From the NCBI RefSeq assembly GCF_040822065.1, contig NZ_CP162005.1, forward strand, positions 5,580,001-5,644,000: 64,000 nt of DNA. Direction: 5' to 3'. This document shows positions 52,571 to 61,134 of the stretch, piece after piece; positions within the stretch are counted from its first letter, which is position 1, and each line of letters opens with the position of its first letter. Below the pieces are notes generated by a model, which had not been told where the DNA came from, did not search any database, and saw only the letters and a program-made list of their open reading frames with translations. This stretch comes from Pedobacter sp. WC2423 (GTDB lineage: Bacteria > Bacteroidota > Bacteroidia > Sphingobacteriales > Sphingobacteriaceae). The position numbers and the translations under genes are program-made.

Positions 52571-53512
52571 ATGGCGCTATTTAAACGTAAATCACAAATT
52601 GACGATGATCTGGGATTCGGTACGCAACCAATCCTTGGAGATCAGCGAATGATGAATACCGATGGGTCTTCCAATATAAAACGTATTGGTTTGCCATTAA
52701 TCAGGACATCAGATACCTACAACTGGCTGATCTCTATGACCTGGAAGAAATTCCTGTTCATCCTGCTGATTGCTTATTTGCTGGTTAACATACTTTTCGC
52801 TTCTTTATACGTTTTAATTGGTATTGAACATCTTAAAGGAGCTGGTGGAATTACACCAAGAGATCATTTTTTTGATGCATTCTTCTTTTCAGCACAGACT
52901 ATTTCTACTGTCGGTTATGGACATATTAGTCCTGATGGCTTTTTGACGAGCTGTCTGGCTGCATTTGAGTCTATGCTCGGCCTGCTGGCCTTTGCATTGG
53001 CAACGGGTTTGTTATATGGACGGTTTTCGCGGCCAACGGCTAAAGTTATTTACAGTGAAAATATGGTGATAGCTCCTTATAAGGAAATCAAAGGGCTGAT
53101 GTTCAGACTGGCCAATTTAAGAAATAACCAGCTGATAGAAATAGAAGCGCAGGTTGTGCTTTCTTATAATGAAATGATAGGAGATCAAAAGAAAAGGCGG
53201 TTTTATCCTTTAGAATTGGAACGGTCAAAAATCGGCTTGCTGACGATGAGCTGGACAGTAGTTCATCCTATTGATGAAAATAGCCCGTTGTATCATAAAA
53301 CTGCAGCGGATTTAGCGGAGGCTGAAGTAGAAATACTGGTTTTACTAAAAGCTTTTGATGATACTTTTTCTCAGACTGTACATACCCGGACTTCTTATAA
53401 GGATGAAAATATCATTCACCAGGCGAGATTCGTAACTATTTTTTCCCGTGATAGTAATGGTCAGCTCATGCTGGATCTTTCAAAGATAGGAAGTATGGAA
53501 ATGCTGGATTAA
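52571..53512 (+). CDS. Inward-rectifier-type potassium channel (KirBac-like)
   Basis: About 313 residues from the ATG at 52571 (a GTG nine bases upstream is in frame). The layout is a cytoplasmic N-terminal slide-helix region (NWLISMTWKKFLFILLIAYL), two transmembrane helices around a pore loop with the K+ selectivity filter TVGYG (113-117, in STVGYGHISP), and a C-terminal immunoglobulin-like cytoplasmic domain (MFRLANLRNNQLIEIEAQVV; YPLELERSKIGLLTMSWTVV). These are the marks of bacterial Kir channels, tetrameric and K+-selective. The ion role in this organism is unknown. Confidence 0.92.
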   Translation: MALFKRKSQIDDDLGFGTQPILGDQRMMNTDGSSNIKRIGLPLIRTSDTYNWLISMTWKKFLFILLIAYLLVNILFASLYVLIGIEHLKGAGGITPRDHFFDAFFFSAQTISTVGYGHISPDGFLTSCLAAFESMLGLLAFALATGLLYGRFSRPTAKVIYSENMVIAPYKEIKGLMFRLANLRNNQLIEIEAQVVLSYNEMIGDQKKRRFYPLELERSKIGLLTMSWTVVHPIDENSPLYHKTAADLAEAEVEILVLLKAFDDTFSQTVHTRTSYKDENIIHQARFVTIFSRDSNGQLMLDLSKIGSMEMLD

Positions 53513-53542
53513 ATTCATAGCTTAGTTAAAAAACATAACCCT

Positions 53543-54082
53543 ATGAAAACTTCTTATCTAATGTATTTATTAATCATTTTGGCAATACCTTCTTGTAAAA
53601 TGAAAAAAGCAGCGGTACAGCACGTTGCAGCATCAGATTCTTTTATGCCGATGCAGATCGGAAATAAATGGTCTCACAGTGCAAGTTCCTACACGGAAAT
53701 CCAGGACACCGTAAGGATTGGCAAAAAACTTTATTATAAGTTCTATTCTTTGGTTGGCGGAGATGCAGTGGATACCAAATATCTGAGAATAGATGAGCAT
53801 AATCAGTTACTGGAAGGTTATCCTGATCAGCCTGGATTGGTTTACACACATGCGAAGTTTAATGCCAATGTGAATGATGTATTTTTTACTTTGAATGATA
53901 AAAGTACAAACGATTACCAGGTTAAATTAGTGGAAAAAACTGCTGATAAAAGAACTTTTGAGTTCGATATGGTGAACCAGCCTAATTTAAAAGGCAGTAC
54001 GCACAGGGTGAGCTATCTTAAAGGTGTCGGGTTGGATGATGGCTGGAAAAATATAAAAGTAAATGGGAAAATTATTAAGTAA
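53543..54082 (+). CDS. Conserved hypothetical lipoprotein
   Basis: A 179-residue lipoprotein with lipobox AIPSC (C17). The mature part begins KMKKAAVQHV and continues as a beta-rich domain: FMPMQIGNKWSHSASSYTE, a G-K-x-Y-Y-K strand (GKKLYYKFYSLVGG) and LKGVGLDDGWKNIKVNGKII. The opening around IGNKW is reminiscent of small secreted proteins of unknown function in Bacteroidota. Same strand, 30 bp after the Kir channel, possibly co-transcribed; no function can be given. Confidence 0.7.
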   Translation: MKTSYLMYLLIILAIPSCKMKKAAVQHVAASDSFMPMQIGNKWSHSASSYTEIQDTVRIGKKLYYKFYSLVGGDAVDTKYLRIDEHNQLLEGYPDQPGLVYTHAKFNANVNDVFFTLNDKSTNDYQVKLVEKTADKRTFEFDMVNQPNLKGSTHRVSYLKGVGLDDGWKNIKVNGKIIK

Positions 54083-54093
54083 TATTTTTTGTC

Positions 54094-54134
54094 AGGCTAT
54101 ATAAATTGGGTTTCTGATTTAATATAGCCTTTTT
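54094..54134 (+). terminator. Terminator after the hypothetical lipoprotein
   Basis: AGGCTATAT and ATATAGCCT form a 9-bp stem with a 19-nt loop, followed by TTTTT. Confidence 0.75.
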
Positions 54135-54242
54135 AAAAGCGTGTATTTTTAACACTTATTTAAAATAAATATCAAAAAAGTTACATTAATAAATGAATGT
54201 TCTGTATATTGTATTGTTACGATCTACCTAACACTCAACCCT

Positions 54243-54998
54243 ATGAACAAAAATTTGAAAAACTTCACTTTCATTGCGCTGGCCGCAATAGTGATCGCAT
54301 CGTGTTCTAAAACCAAAGAAACACCTGTAGCTCCTGATCCTCTAACTGAGAAAACTGAAAAGGTATTATCCTATATTCAGAGTCTTGGGTTTCCTTCCTC
54401 AGCTATTGTTGAAAATGGAGATCACTATGTGGTGGAAGAAGATATTATCTTCCCGAAAAACATGGTTATACCTGCTGGTCAGCCAAAAACTGAGCAGTAT
54501 TATACAGGTAGCCTGGTTAATGCGACTAATAAGAGAAATATACGCGTAAAAGTCGATGCTTCTATGACAAGTATGAATGCTGAAGTAACTTCTGCAATTA
54601 ATCAGTGGAATGCGATCAGTGGATCTACTGTTCGTTTTTCAATAGTTACAGGCACTAGTTATGACATCCTGATCAAAGATGAAAATCTTGGTAATGGTGT
54701 TTGCGGTCAGGGAACATTTCCTTCTGGCGGTGCTGCTGGTAACTTAATTAAAATTAACAAGGCCTATATTGCTGCAAATAGTTTTGCTCAGCGTCAAAGA
54801 ACAATTACACATGAACTGGGCCACAATATTTCATTAAGACATACAAACTGGTCTGCTATTGGAGAAGGCTCTGCCACAGCTGTACCAGGAGTTGGCGGAA
54901 CAGATGCTGGATCATTGATGAATGGTGGTCAGTGTAATTCAGGTTCTACTGTATTATCTACAAAAGATAAACAAGCAACTGTTGCTTTATATCCATAA
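54243..54998 (+). CDS. Exported M57-like zinc metalloprotease lipoprotein
   Basis: A 251-residue protein. A lipoprotein signal ends IASC (C21). The active site is HELGHNISLRH, i.e. H190-E-x-x-H194-x5-H200, the metzincin zinc motif, and SLMNGG further on could be the Met-turn. The upstream AINQWNAISGSTVRFSI strand-helix resembles the dual-action HEIGH peptidase family (M57), which includes autoproteolytic surface proteases of Bacteroidota. It probably acts at the cell surface or is shed; substrates are unknown. It stands alone between terminators. Confidence 0.82.
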   Translation: MNKNLKNFTFIALAAIVIASCSKTKETPVAPDPLTEKTEKVLSYIQSLGFPSSAIVENGDHYVVEEDIIFPKNMVIPAGQPKTEQYYTGSLVNATNKRNIRVKVDASMTSMNAEVTSAINQWNAISGSTVRFSIVTGTSYDILIKDENLGNGVCGQGTFPSGGAAGNLIKINKAYIAANSFAQRQRTITHELGHNISLRHTNWSAIGEGSATAVPGVGGTDAGSLMNGGQCNSGSTVLSTKDKQATVALYP

Positions 54999-55098
54999 TA
55001 ATTAACTAAAAAATAACCTAAGATCGTAACTTAGCCAGGATAGATGACTTTGATATAAGCGCATCTATCCTGTTTAAGAAATTATTTACAGTGTTGTA

Positions 55099-56490
55099 CT
55101 ATTTGGAAATTTGTACAGTGCTTTTAGCAGTAGTACTTTGATTTCTGATGAAAACGATTAACCAGCTCAAACCAATAAAAGCATATACACCCAGAATTAC
55201 AATCGAAAGCGGGGTCACAGAAGCGGTCACGTTTTGACTGGTCATAAATAACGTCAGGATCGATAGCCCTATTCCGGCACCAAGAAAATACGAGGTGGTA
55301 GCCAGACTTGAAGCTAAACCATAATGCTGGCTCGGGATATCCTGAATGGAAAGTACCGACAAACCAGTATAACTGATTGTGATTCCCAATCCTGAAGCAA
55401 ATGCCGCAGCTAGCAGAACTAAAATTAAAGAGTGACCTGTCATCAGAGAAGCTGCGAGCAAAACTGCGCTGATTAACATCATCGTCATTCCCAGAAAGCC
55501 TGTTCGGGCTATATTCAGTTTTTTCATAATTGCAGGTAAAGCAAATTTAGCAACCAGTGCAGATAGGATACTGAAGGGCACGAGTAGTAAACCGGATTTG
55601 GCAGCACTGAAATTCATGTCTTTTTGAAGCAGTAATGAAATGATAAACAGATAACCTGTCCAAAAAGAACCCAGCAGAAAGAAGACCCCATTTGCGGTAA
55701 CAACTGTTGGAGAACGGAAAATTGATAAATCAATCAGAGGATTTTTTAGTGTGGTCAAACGGGTAAATAATACCTTCATGCAAATGATGATGGCGATGGC
55801 CAGGCCGGGTAATAATAAATAGTGTTTTTGAAAATTACCGAGTTCATGTACACCGTAACTGAGCATTAACAAGGCGGCAACTAATATAAAACCTGAGATA
55901 AGGTCTGGTGAGTTCTTTTTGTTACGCGGACTATCTGCATCCAGGTAATACCAGGAACTGAAAATAACAATAGCGAGAATAGGTACGTTAATCAGGAAAA
56001 CCCAGTGCCAGCCCCAGTAGGTGCTGATGATGCCGCCTATAGACAAGCCGCTGCCTGATCCTATGGCTGCAAAAGAGCTGAAAATCCCTATGGCTTTACT
56101 ACGTTCAGTCTTTTCTGTGAAGGTATGGGTAACAATGGAAAGTGCTGAAGGCATAATTAATGCGGCGGCTAAACCTTGTACCGCACGGTAAAAAGCGAGT
56201 ATGGCAAAGGAAGCTGAAAGTCCGGCACCCAAAGAGGTCAGCAGAAACAGGGAGGCGCCAATCATAAAAATCTTTTTTCTGCCGATGATATCAGCTAGTT
56301 TTCCTCCGATAATCAGGAAACCTCCATAAAGTAATACGTAAAGTGTTTGCAGCCATTGCACCTGATCATTACTGATATTGAATTGTGCTTGTATAGAGGG
56401 GATGGTCAGATTAATAATTGCGATATCGAGTGCTTCTACAAAAATACCCATCGAAGCAATGATAAGGATAAGGTTCTTTTTTGAAATCAT
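55099..56490 (-). CDS. MFS multidrug efflux transporter (DHA2, 14-helix type)
   Basis: About 463 residues from the ATG at 56490; a TTG seven codons upstream also opens the frame. The N-terminus LILIIASMGIFVEALDIAII carries the helix 1 Asp typical of DHA2 exporters, followed by QWLQTLYVLLYGGFLIIGGK and LADIIGRKKIFMIG (motif A). The protein is an inner-membrane H+-coupled exporter of drugs or other hydrophobic compounds. It is divergent from an Lrp/AsnC regulator, which probably controls it. Confidence 0.9.
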   Translation of the reverse strand: MISKKNLILIIASMGIFVEALDIAIINLTIPSIQAQFNISNDQVQWLQTLYVLLYGGFLIIGGKLADIIGRKKIFMIGASLFLLTSLGAGLSASFAILAFYRAVQGLAAALIMPSALSIVTHTFTEKTERSKAIGIFSSFAAIGSGSGLSIGGIISTYWGWHWVFLINVPILAIVIFSSWYYLDADSPRNKKNSPDLISGFILVAALLMLSYGVHELGNFQKHYLLLPGLAIAIIICMKVLFTRLTTLKNPLIDLSIFRSPTVVTANGVFFLLGSFWTGYLFIISLLLQKDMNFSAAKSGLLLVPFSILSALVAKFALPAIMKKLNIARTGFLGMTMMLISAVLLAASLMTGHSLILVLLAAAFASGLGITISYTGLSVLSIQDIPSQHYGLASSLATTSYFLGAGIGLSILTLFMTSQNVTASVTPLSIVILGVYAFIGLSWLIVFIRNQSTTAKSTVQISK

Positions 56491-56557
56491 ATAATAGTGT
56501 TGTTCTGTCAAAGGTATTTATATAGAATAGATTATAGAAATGATAATAAATATTCAG

Positions 56558-56577
56558 TACAAATACATTATTTTTGT
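56558..56577 (+). promoter_or_regulatory. Imperfect dyad and -7 element before the Lrp gene
   Basis: TACAAA and TTTGTA arms form an imperfect dyad, and TATTTTTG (56569-56576) is an exact TAnnTTTG match inside it. The site lies in the MFS/Lrp divergent region; autoregulation by the Lrp protein is plausible. No good -33 element was seen. Confidence 0.35.
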
Positions 56578-56616
56578 ATCTTTAAAAGAACAGATTGATT
56601 GTTTGATACATGAATT

Positions 56617-57105
56617 ATGACAAATACAGAACAGCCGGAAAAGACTTCCGTAACCTTAGATGCGAAAGACTATGAAATCCTGAGATTACTGGAAGAAAAT
56701 GCCAAGCTTACGGTCAGGGAAATAGCTGCGCTTATTCATCTGAGCCCAACGCCAACTCATGAGCGGATTAAGCGAATGGAGAAGAGTGGGGTAATTAAAC
56801 AGTATGCAGCTATCCTGAACAGGCAGTTGGTAGGGAAAGGAATGATTGTTCTTTGTATGATCACTTTGAAAGAACATAATAAGAGATCGGGTGCGATTTT
56901 TATTAAAGCGATGCTGGAGTTTAAGGAAATTGTAGAATGTTATAATATCTCTGGAGATTTTGATTTTATGGTCAAAATCGTAGCAGAAAGTATGGAAGAT
57001 TACCATAATTTCTTTGTCAATAAACTGGGAGAAGTGAAAGGCATAGGGCAAACCAAGAGCATTTTCGTCATGGCTGCCGTTAAAGAAACCCATCAGCTGA
57101 TTTAG
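56617..57105 (+). CDS. Lrp/AsnC-family transcriptional regulator
   Basis: A 162-residue regulator. The N-terminal HTH reads DAKDYEILRLLEENAKLTVR then AALIHLSPTPTHERIKRME, and the C-terminal RAM domain contains MLEFKEIVECYNISGDFDF with the acid/aromatic ligand-binding pocket. Lrp/AsnC proteins form octamers that bind amino acids. It is divergent from the MFS exporter, suggesting regulation of export by an amino acid or related compound. A terminator hairpin overlaps its 3' end. Confidence 0.94.
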   Translation: MTNTEQPEKTSVTLDAKDYEILRLLEENAKLTVREIAALIHLSPTPTHERIKRMEKSGVIKQYAAILNRQLVGKGMIVLCMITLKEHNKRSGAIFIKAMLEFKEIVECYNISGDFDFMVKIVAESMEDYHNFFVNKLGEVKGIGQTKSIFVMAAVKETHQLI

Positions 57106-57120
57106 CTGACGGGTTTCTTT
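57082..57120. terminator. Terminator overlapping the Lrp stop codon
   Basis: AAAGAAACCCATCAGCT pairs with AGCTGACGGGTTTCTTT with one mismatch around GATTT. The Lrp stop codon lies at the loop/right-arm junction. The outer A/T tracts allow bidirectional use with the convergent Tat-exported gene. Confidence 0.8.
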
Positions 57121-57139
57121 GTAAATGAGCTATTGCTGT

Positions 57140-58033
57140 TTAACAAAGCTGGCCTGCAGGGTTAGCCAGATGCCTGGTTTCTGCAAAGAATTTTTGTTTG
57201 TTTTTGAATTCAAATACCAGCTTGCCCATCGTTAAACCTTGCGGAACAGGGTGTCCGATAAAGACCTCATGTCCGGTTATATTTTTTCTGATTATGGTAT
57301 GGTTTTGTTTGCTTTCACTACCGGAACCAATAATAAAATCAATAGCTTCAGATTGTTCTGCCAGTACAATATTGCCAGCTATATTGCCTTTTTCCTGGTA
57401 ATCAAGGCCAGACAGGCAAACGACAAATTCACAGCCCATGTTGTTTTTAAGGTGTTTTGCAGTTTGGTTTGCTTTTTTGACCGGATCATGAAAGCCGATT
57501 CCGCTTATTTCCGGACCTACTCCGGTAATACCAATTTTGAACTTACCAAAATTAATAATTTGCCATGGCTTTACAGCCGCTGCCAGTTTAAGATCATTAA
57601 ATGCATAATTGCAGTTTACCAGGCAGAAGTTCATGGTGTCTGATAATTTGGCGAGATGAGCTTCACCATAACTCAGGTCTTGTGGCGATGGCATGCTGGT
57701 GTGGTAGCCAGTTTTATTCATAGCCTCAATGACTGCATCATGATGAGTGATGTCCTGATCAGCTCCTAAAAAGTTTCCGGCATCTAAAATCAGGCCTCCG
57801 GTATCCTGATTATTGAGCAGCTTGTTTAAGTTGTTGATACCTCCGGATTCTTTTGAACCGTTATGGATCTGACCATTCAGTTGACTGCTGTAGTAAATGA
57901 TCACGTTTTTACCAGAAGCGTGCAATGTAGCAGCGGTCTTACTTAAATTAGCAAAGGAGCTGATTGGTTTGCTGAGTAGGGTAGCAGTTGCTACAAGGGT
58001 AGTGTTTTTGAGAAACGACCTTCGGTTTGACAT
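57140..58033 (-). CDS. Tat-exported 5'-nucleotidase-like protein lacking metal ligands
   Basis: A 297-residue protein. The N-terminus SNRRSFLKNTTLVATATLL is a twin-arginine signal. The body aligns by eye with the metallophosphatase half of UshA-type 5'-nucleotidases, but signature residues are changed. The usual N-D-x-H-G is YYSSQLNGQIH, the G-D motif is DAGNFLGAD, the G-N-H-E motif is MPSPQDLSYG, and the last metal His (G-H-x-H) is GSGSESK. Without these it is unlikely to bind two metals. The C-terminal substrate domain is also absent. It is probably a binding or scaffold pseudoenzyme, or a decaying gene kept in frame. Confidence 0.7.
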   Translation of the reverse strand: MSNRRSFLKNTTLVATATLLSKPISSFANLSKTAATLHASGKNVIIYYSSQLNGQIHNGSKESGGINNLNKLLNNQDTGGLILDAGNFLGADQDITHHDAVIEAMNKTGYHTSMPSPQDLSYGEAHLAKLSDTMNFCLVNCNYAFNDLKLAAAVKPWQIINFGKFKIGITGVGPEISGIGFHDPVKKANQTAKHLKNNMGCEFVVCLSGLDYQEKGNIAGNIVLAEQSEAIDFIIGSGSESKQNHTIIRKNITGHEVFIGHPVPQGLTMGKLVFEFKNKQKFFAETRHLANPAGQLC

Positions 58034-58239
58034 AGCGTTAATTTTAAGAGCGCCATAAACTTAGATAAATTATATTGTCATTTCCAAGTCAGACAAAAAA
58101 AATAAAAAAATATTGTATTTGTAAAAAAATAAACTAATTTTATCACACAAATAACAATATTTGAAAAATCTGATTATTCTAGCCAGCTACTTAACGTAAA
58201 AAAAAACGCTCATCACTATTCTTTTAATCCGCTCTCAAA

Positions 58240-58770
58240 ATGGATGAATATCTTGGCTCTATAGTCATATTTTCTTTTGGATTTGCTCCAAGAAACTTCG
58301 CTTTATGTAATGGGCAAATGATGTCTGTTCAACAAAATCAGGCGCTGTTTTCCCTACTGGGTACAACCTATGGAGGAAATGGTCAAACCACTTTTGCTTT
58401 ACCTGATTTTAGAGGTAAAGCTCCTGTTCATGTAGGTAATGGATTTACACTGGGCCTAACCGGCGGTGAAGAATCACACACACTTAATCTGAACGAAATT
58501 CCGCAACATAACCATACTTTGGGTTCAGGTTATGTTAAAGCAAAAACAGGTGCAACAAATGCGAATAAGTTAACCCCTGAGGGAAATTATTATGCAGCAA
58601 ACCCTGCTTTAACTGGCAGGTTCAGTAACCAGACTGATACGGGGATGTATAATAACGCACCTTTCAATACTCAGGTTATCGGTGCTGGACAGGCTCATGA
58701 AAACAGAATGCCTTTTCTGGTATTGAATTACTGTATTTGTTTGTCGGGAAACTTTCCTTCAAGAAATTAA
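58240..58770 (+). CDS. Tail-collar-domain protein 1 (microcystin-dependent-protein type)
   Basis: A 176-residue protein. The N-terminal tail-collar domain (about 1-65) shows YLGSIVIFSFGFAPRNFALC, NGQMMSVQQNQALFSLLGTT and YGGNGQTTFALPDFRGKAP. The rest is beta-rich with LNEIPQHNHTLG (the H-N-H motif) and ends in LNYCICLSGNFP. Such proteins resemble phage tail-fibre tips and occur widely in bacteria as MdpB-type proteins of unclear function. No signal peptide is present. It is first of three paralogues in one operon. Confidence 0.88.
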   Translation: MDEYLGSIVIFSFGFAPRNFALCNGQMMSVQQNQALFSLLGTTYGGNGQTTFALPDFRGKAPVHVGNGFTLGLTGGEESHTLNLNEIPQHNHTLGSGYVKAKTGATNANKLTPEGNYYAANPALTGRFSNQTDTGMYNNAPFNTQVIGAGQAHENRMPFLVLNYCICLSGNFPSRN

Positions 58771-58794
58771 TTAAACAACTTAATCTAAATTATT

Positions 58795-59355
58795 ATGTCT
58801 GTTAGCGTTGAACCCTATCTTGGGGAAATTGGTTTAGTTGGCTTTAATTTTCCACCAAGAGGTTGGGCAACCTGTGATGGTCAATTAATGTCGATCTCTC
58901 AAAATACTGCTCTTTTTTCTTTGTTGGGAACTACTTATGGAGGGGACGGACGGGTAACTTTCGGACTCCCGAATCTTCTGGGTTCAACTCCTATAGGAGT
59001 TGGGCAGGGCCCGGGACTCACTAACCGCAATCGCGGGGAACGTTCAGGAACAAAGTCTATAACACTTTTACTGAATGAAATGCCTGCGCATACGCACGCT
59101 TTAGGGGCAGGACTTAAAACAGGTGCGCCACCAACTACAGCGAATGCAGTTGCCAGCTTACCGGCCACAGCAACGGGTACAGATTTCCTGTATGCGGATA
59201 CAGCAAGTCCTGCAGCTTATATGGCACCGCTCGCAGTTAACCTGGATACACAGACCAGCATACTGGGTGGGAATCAGCCACATACTAATATGCAGCCTTA
59301 TTTGACGGTGTTATTCGTTATTGCATTACAAGGCATTTTTCCTCAACGACAATAA
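58795..59355 (+). CDS. Tail-collar-domain protein 2
   Basis: A 186-residue paralogue of the preceding gene. The tail-collar domain reads YLGEIGLVGFNFPPRGWATC and ISQNTALFSLLGTTYGGDGR, with GLPNLLGSTPIGVGQGPG; the middle retains LNEMPAHTHALGAG and the end LTVLFVIALQGIFPQRQ. The variable central segment (about 110-150) differs from copies 1 and 3, as expected if that region faces a partner. It starts 24 bp after copy 1; no signal peptide. Confidence 0.88.
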   Translation: MSVSVEPYLGEIGLVGFNFPPRGWATCDGQLMSISQNTALFSLLGTTYGGDGRVTFGLPNLLGSTPIGVGQGPGLTNRNRGERSGTKSITLLLNEMPAHTHALGAGLKTGAPPTTANAVASLPATATGTDFLYADTASPAAYMAPLAVNLDTQTSILGGNQPHTNMQPYLTVLFVIALQGIFPQRQ

Positions 59356-59366
59356 ATTATAAAACT

Positions 59367-59927
59367 ATGTCAGCATCACAACCATATATAGGTGAAATAA
59401 CAATCTTTGGTGGTAATTTTGCCCCTCTGGGGTGGGCATTTTGCGATGGCAGCTTATTGGCCATTTCAGAAAACGATACCTTATTTAATTTAATCGGCAC
59501 CACTTATGGCGGCGATGGGCAGAACACTTTTGCTGTGCCTGATTTAAGAGGCCGCGTACCTATTCATATGGGTACAAATCCGCAATCAGGTACAAATTAT
59601 GTGGTTGGCCAGATGGCAGGGGTAGAAAGTGTAACTTTAGTACCTAATCAACTTCCTGCGCATGCGCATGTTGTAACCGGAGAACTGAATATGAAAGTCA
59701 GGGCAAATGATCCTGATAACCAGCCTTCTCCTGTGGACAATGGAATCGCAATTGCTCCTGGAAAGCGTTACTTCAGCCGTACACCAACAGCATCGGGACT
59801 GATGCCACTGGATACCAGCATTGTATTAAGCGGGGCTGGTAATAGCCAGGCTCATGATAATATGCAGCCCTATATGGCGCTGAATTTTATCATTTCGTTA
59901 TCTGGTATTTATCCAACACCAGATTAA
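59367..59927 (+). CDS. Tail-collar-domain protein 3
   Basis: A 186-residue third paralogue. YIGEITIFGGNFAPLGWAFC, ISENDTLFNLIGTTYGGDGQ and FAVPDLRGRVPIHMGTNP form the collar; NQLPAHAHVVTGELNMKVRA replaces the H-N-H turn, and the C-terminus is LNFIISLSGIYPTPD. It starts 11 bp after copy 2 and is followed four bases later by the binding-protein-like gene, so the four are one transcription unit. Confidence 0.88.
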   Translation: MSASQPYIGEITIFGGNFAPLGWAFCDGSLLAISENDTLFNLIGTTYGGDGQNTFAVPDLRGRVPIHMGTNPQSGTNYVVGQMAGVESVTLVPNQLPAHAHVVTGELNMKVRANDPDNQPSPVDNGIAIAPGKRYFSRTPTASGLMPLDTSIVLSGAGNSQAHDNMQPYMALNFIISLSGIYPTPD

Positions 59928-59931
59928 GCAT

Positions 59932-61083
59932 ATGAAAATAGGTGTACTGCTTCCGAATTCAACGACTTATCCGCTGATCTCTCCTAATTTTATGACGGGA
60001 TTAAAAGGTCGTCTGGCTGACCTGGCGACCGCTCTATCACCTGAACTGTTAACTGCAAGTATTGGTTTTGGGACGGATGGAAAGCTGATGCTGAAGGAAG
60101 CAGAAGTTATGCTGCTGGATAATCAGGCAGATGTGCTCATTGTTTTTGCTGATCATCCGGTAGTGGAATGCTTATTCCCTTTAATTAATGCATTAAAAAA
60201 ACTGCTGATTGTGGTCAATAGTGGTGCTAAGTATCCTCCTGTTAAAAAACAGCCCTTTGTAATTTATCATACACTCAATTATGCACTGCATTGCAGGCTG
60301 ATTGGTAAACAAGCTGCTAAAGTGAGCAGTAAAGCTGTAATGGCGACTTCTTATTATGATGGAGGTTACAGCCTTTGCCATGCGTTTAGCAAAAGCTATA
60401 TGGATCAGGGAAGTTCAATTGCCTTTAATTTCGTTAGTAAATTCAAAGCTGAGGAATTTGATATGGGCCCCATGACTGATTTTCTGAATGCGAATCATGA
60501 TGTTCGCCATATTCTGGCTGTTTACAGCGATTTAAGTCAGGTCTTTTATGAAAAGCTTGCGATTGATTTTCCAGCAATTCCATTAAACATCTTCGTTAAT
60601 CCGGCAATGCTGGAAGAACCGCATTTGCCAGAATACGGGATAACCAATAAAGAAATGTCTGTTAGTTCTTACGTGCCATGGATGCCTCAATTAACAACAG
60701 GCGGAAATATTGCTTATTGCAATGCTTTTAAAAGTAAAACCGGCCGTATACCAGATGCTATTGGTGCATTAGGATGGGATACTGGCAGCTTATTAATCAA
60801 CTATATCGAGGCTTCTATAGCGAATCCACTTTTCAATACGAAACAGTTATTAAATGAACTGCTGGATATTGAAATAGAGGGTGCTAAAGGAACAATATGC
60901 ATAGATAGCAATACACATCAGGTGTTTTCACCAGCATACCAGGTAAAATTGGGTGCTGGGAATCAACTGATCTTACAAGATACAGTGCCCTTAGTTGAGG
61001 TACTTCGCGAATGGACTGAAATATATGATGATCCACCTCAGGGATTAGTGTCAGGATGGATGAATACTTATATGTGCTCTTAA
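59932..61083 (+). CDS. Type 1 periplasmic-binding-protein-like protein without signal peptide
   Basis: A 383-residue protein. It opens MKIGVLLPNSTTYPLISPNF and has the alternating alpha/beta layout of branched-chain amino-acid/urea-type binding proteins (LIVFADHPVVECLFPLINAL; VMATSYYDGGYSLCHAFSKS; GALGWDTGSLLINYIEA). There is no signal peptide or lipobox; the frame starts directly at the first strand. The start four bases after the third collar gene confirms this N-terminus. It may therefore be cytoplasmic or use a non-Sec route with the collar proteins. The ligand is unknown. Confidence 0.75.
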   Translation: MKIGVLLPNSTTYPLISPNFMTGLKGRLADLATALSPELLTASIGFGTDGKLMLKEAEVMLLDNQADVLIVFADHPVVECLFPLINALKKLLIVVNSGAKYPPVKKQPFVIYHTLNYALHCRLIGKQAAKVSSKAVMATSYYDGGYSLCHAFSKSYMDQGSSIAFNFVSKFKAEEFDMGPMTDFLNANHDVRHILAVYSDLSQVFYEKLAIDFPAIPLNIFVNPAMLEEPHLPEYGITNKEMSVSSYVPWMPQLTTGGNIAYCNAFKSKTGRIPDAIGALGWDTGSLLINYIEASIANPLFNTKQLLNELLDIEIEGAKGTICIDSNTHQVFSPAYQVKLGAGNQLILQDTVPLVEVLREWTEIYDDPPQGLVSGWMNTYMCS

Positions 61084-61134
61084 ATAACCAAGTACAATCT
61101 AAATATATAATTAACGCTCTTAATCCATCATACC

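Noticed and set aside
58240..59927. Prophage tail module
   Set aside because: Tail-collar domains suggest phage, but there is no capsid, portal, terminase, lysis or integrase gene in the surrounding sequence, and the operon continues into a binding-protein-like gene and an adhesin.
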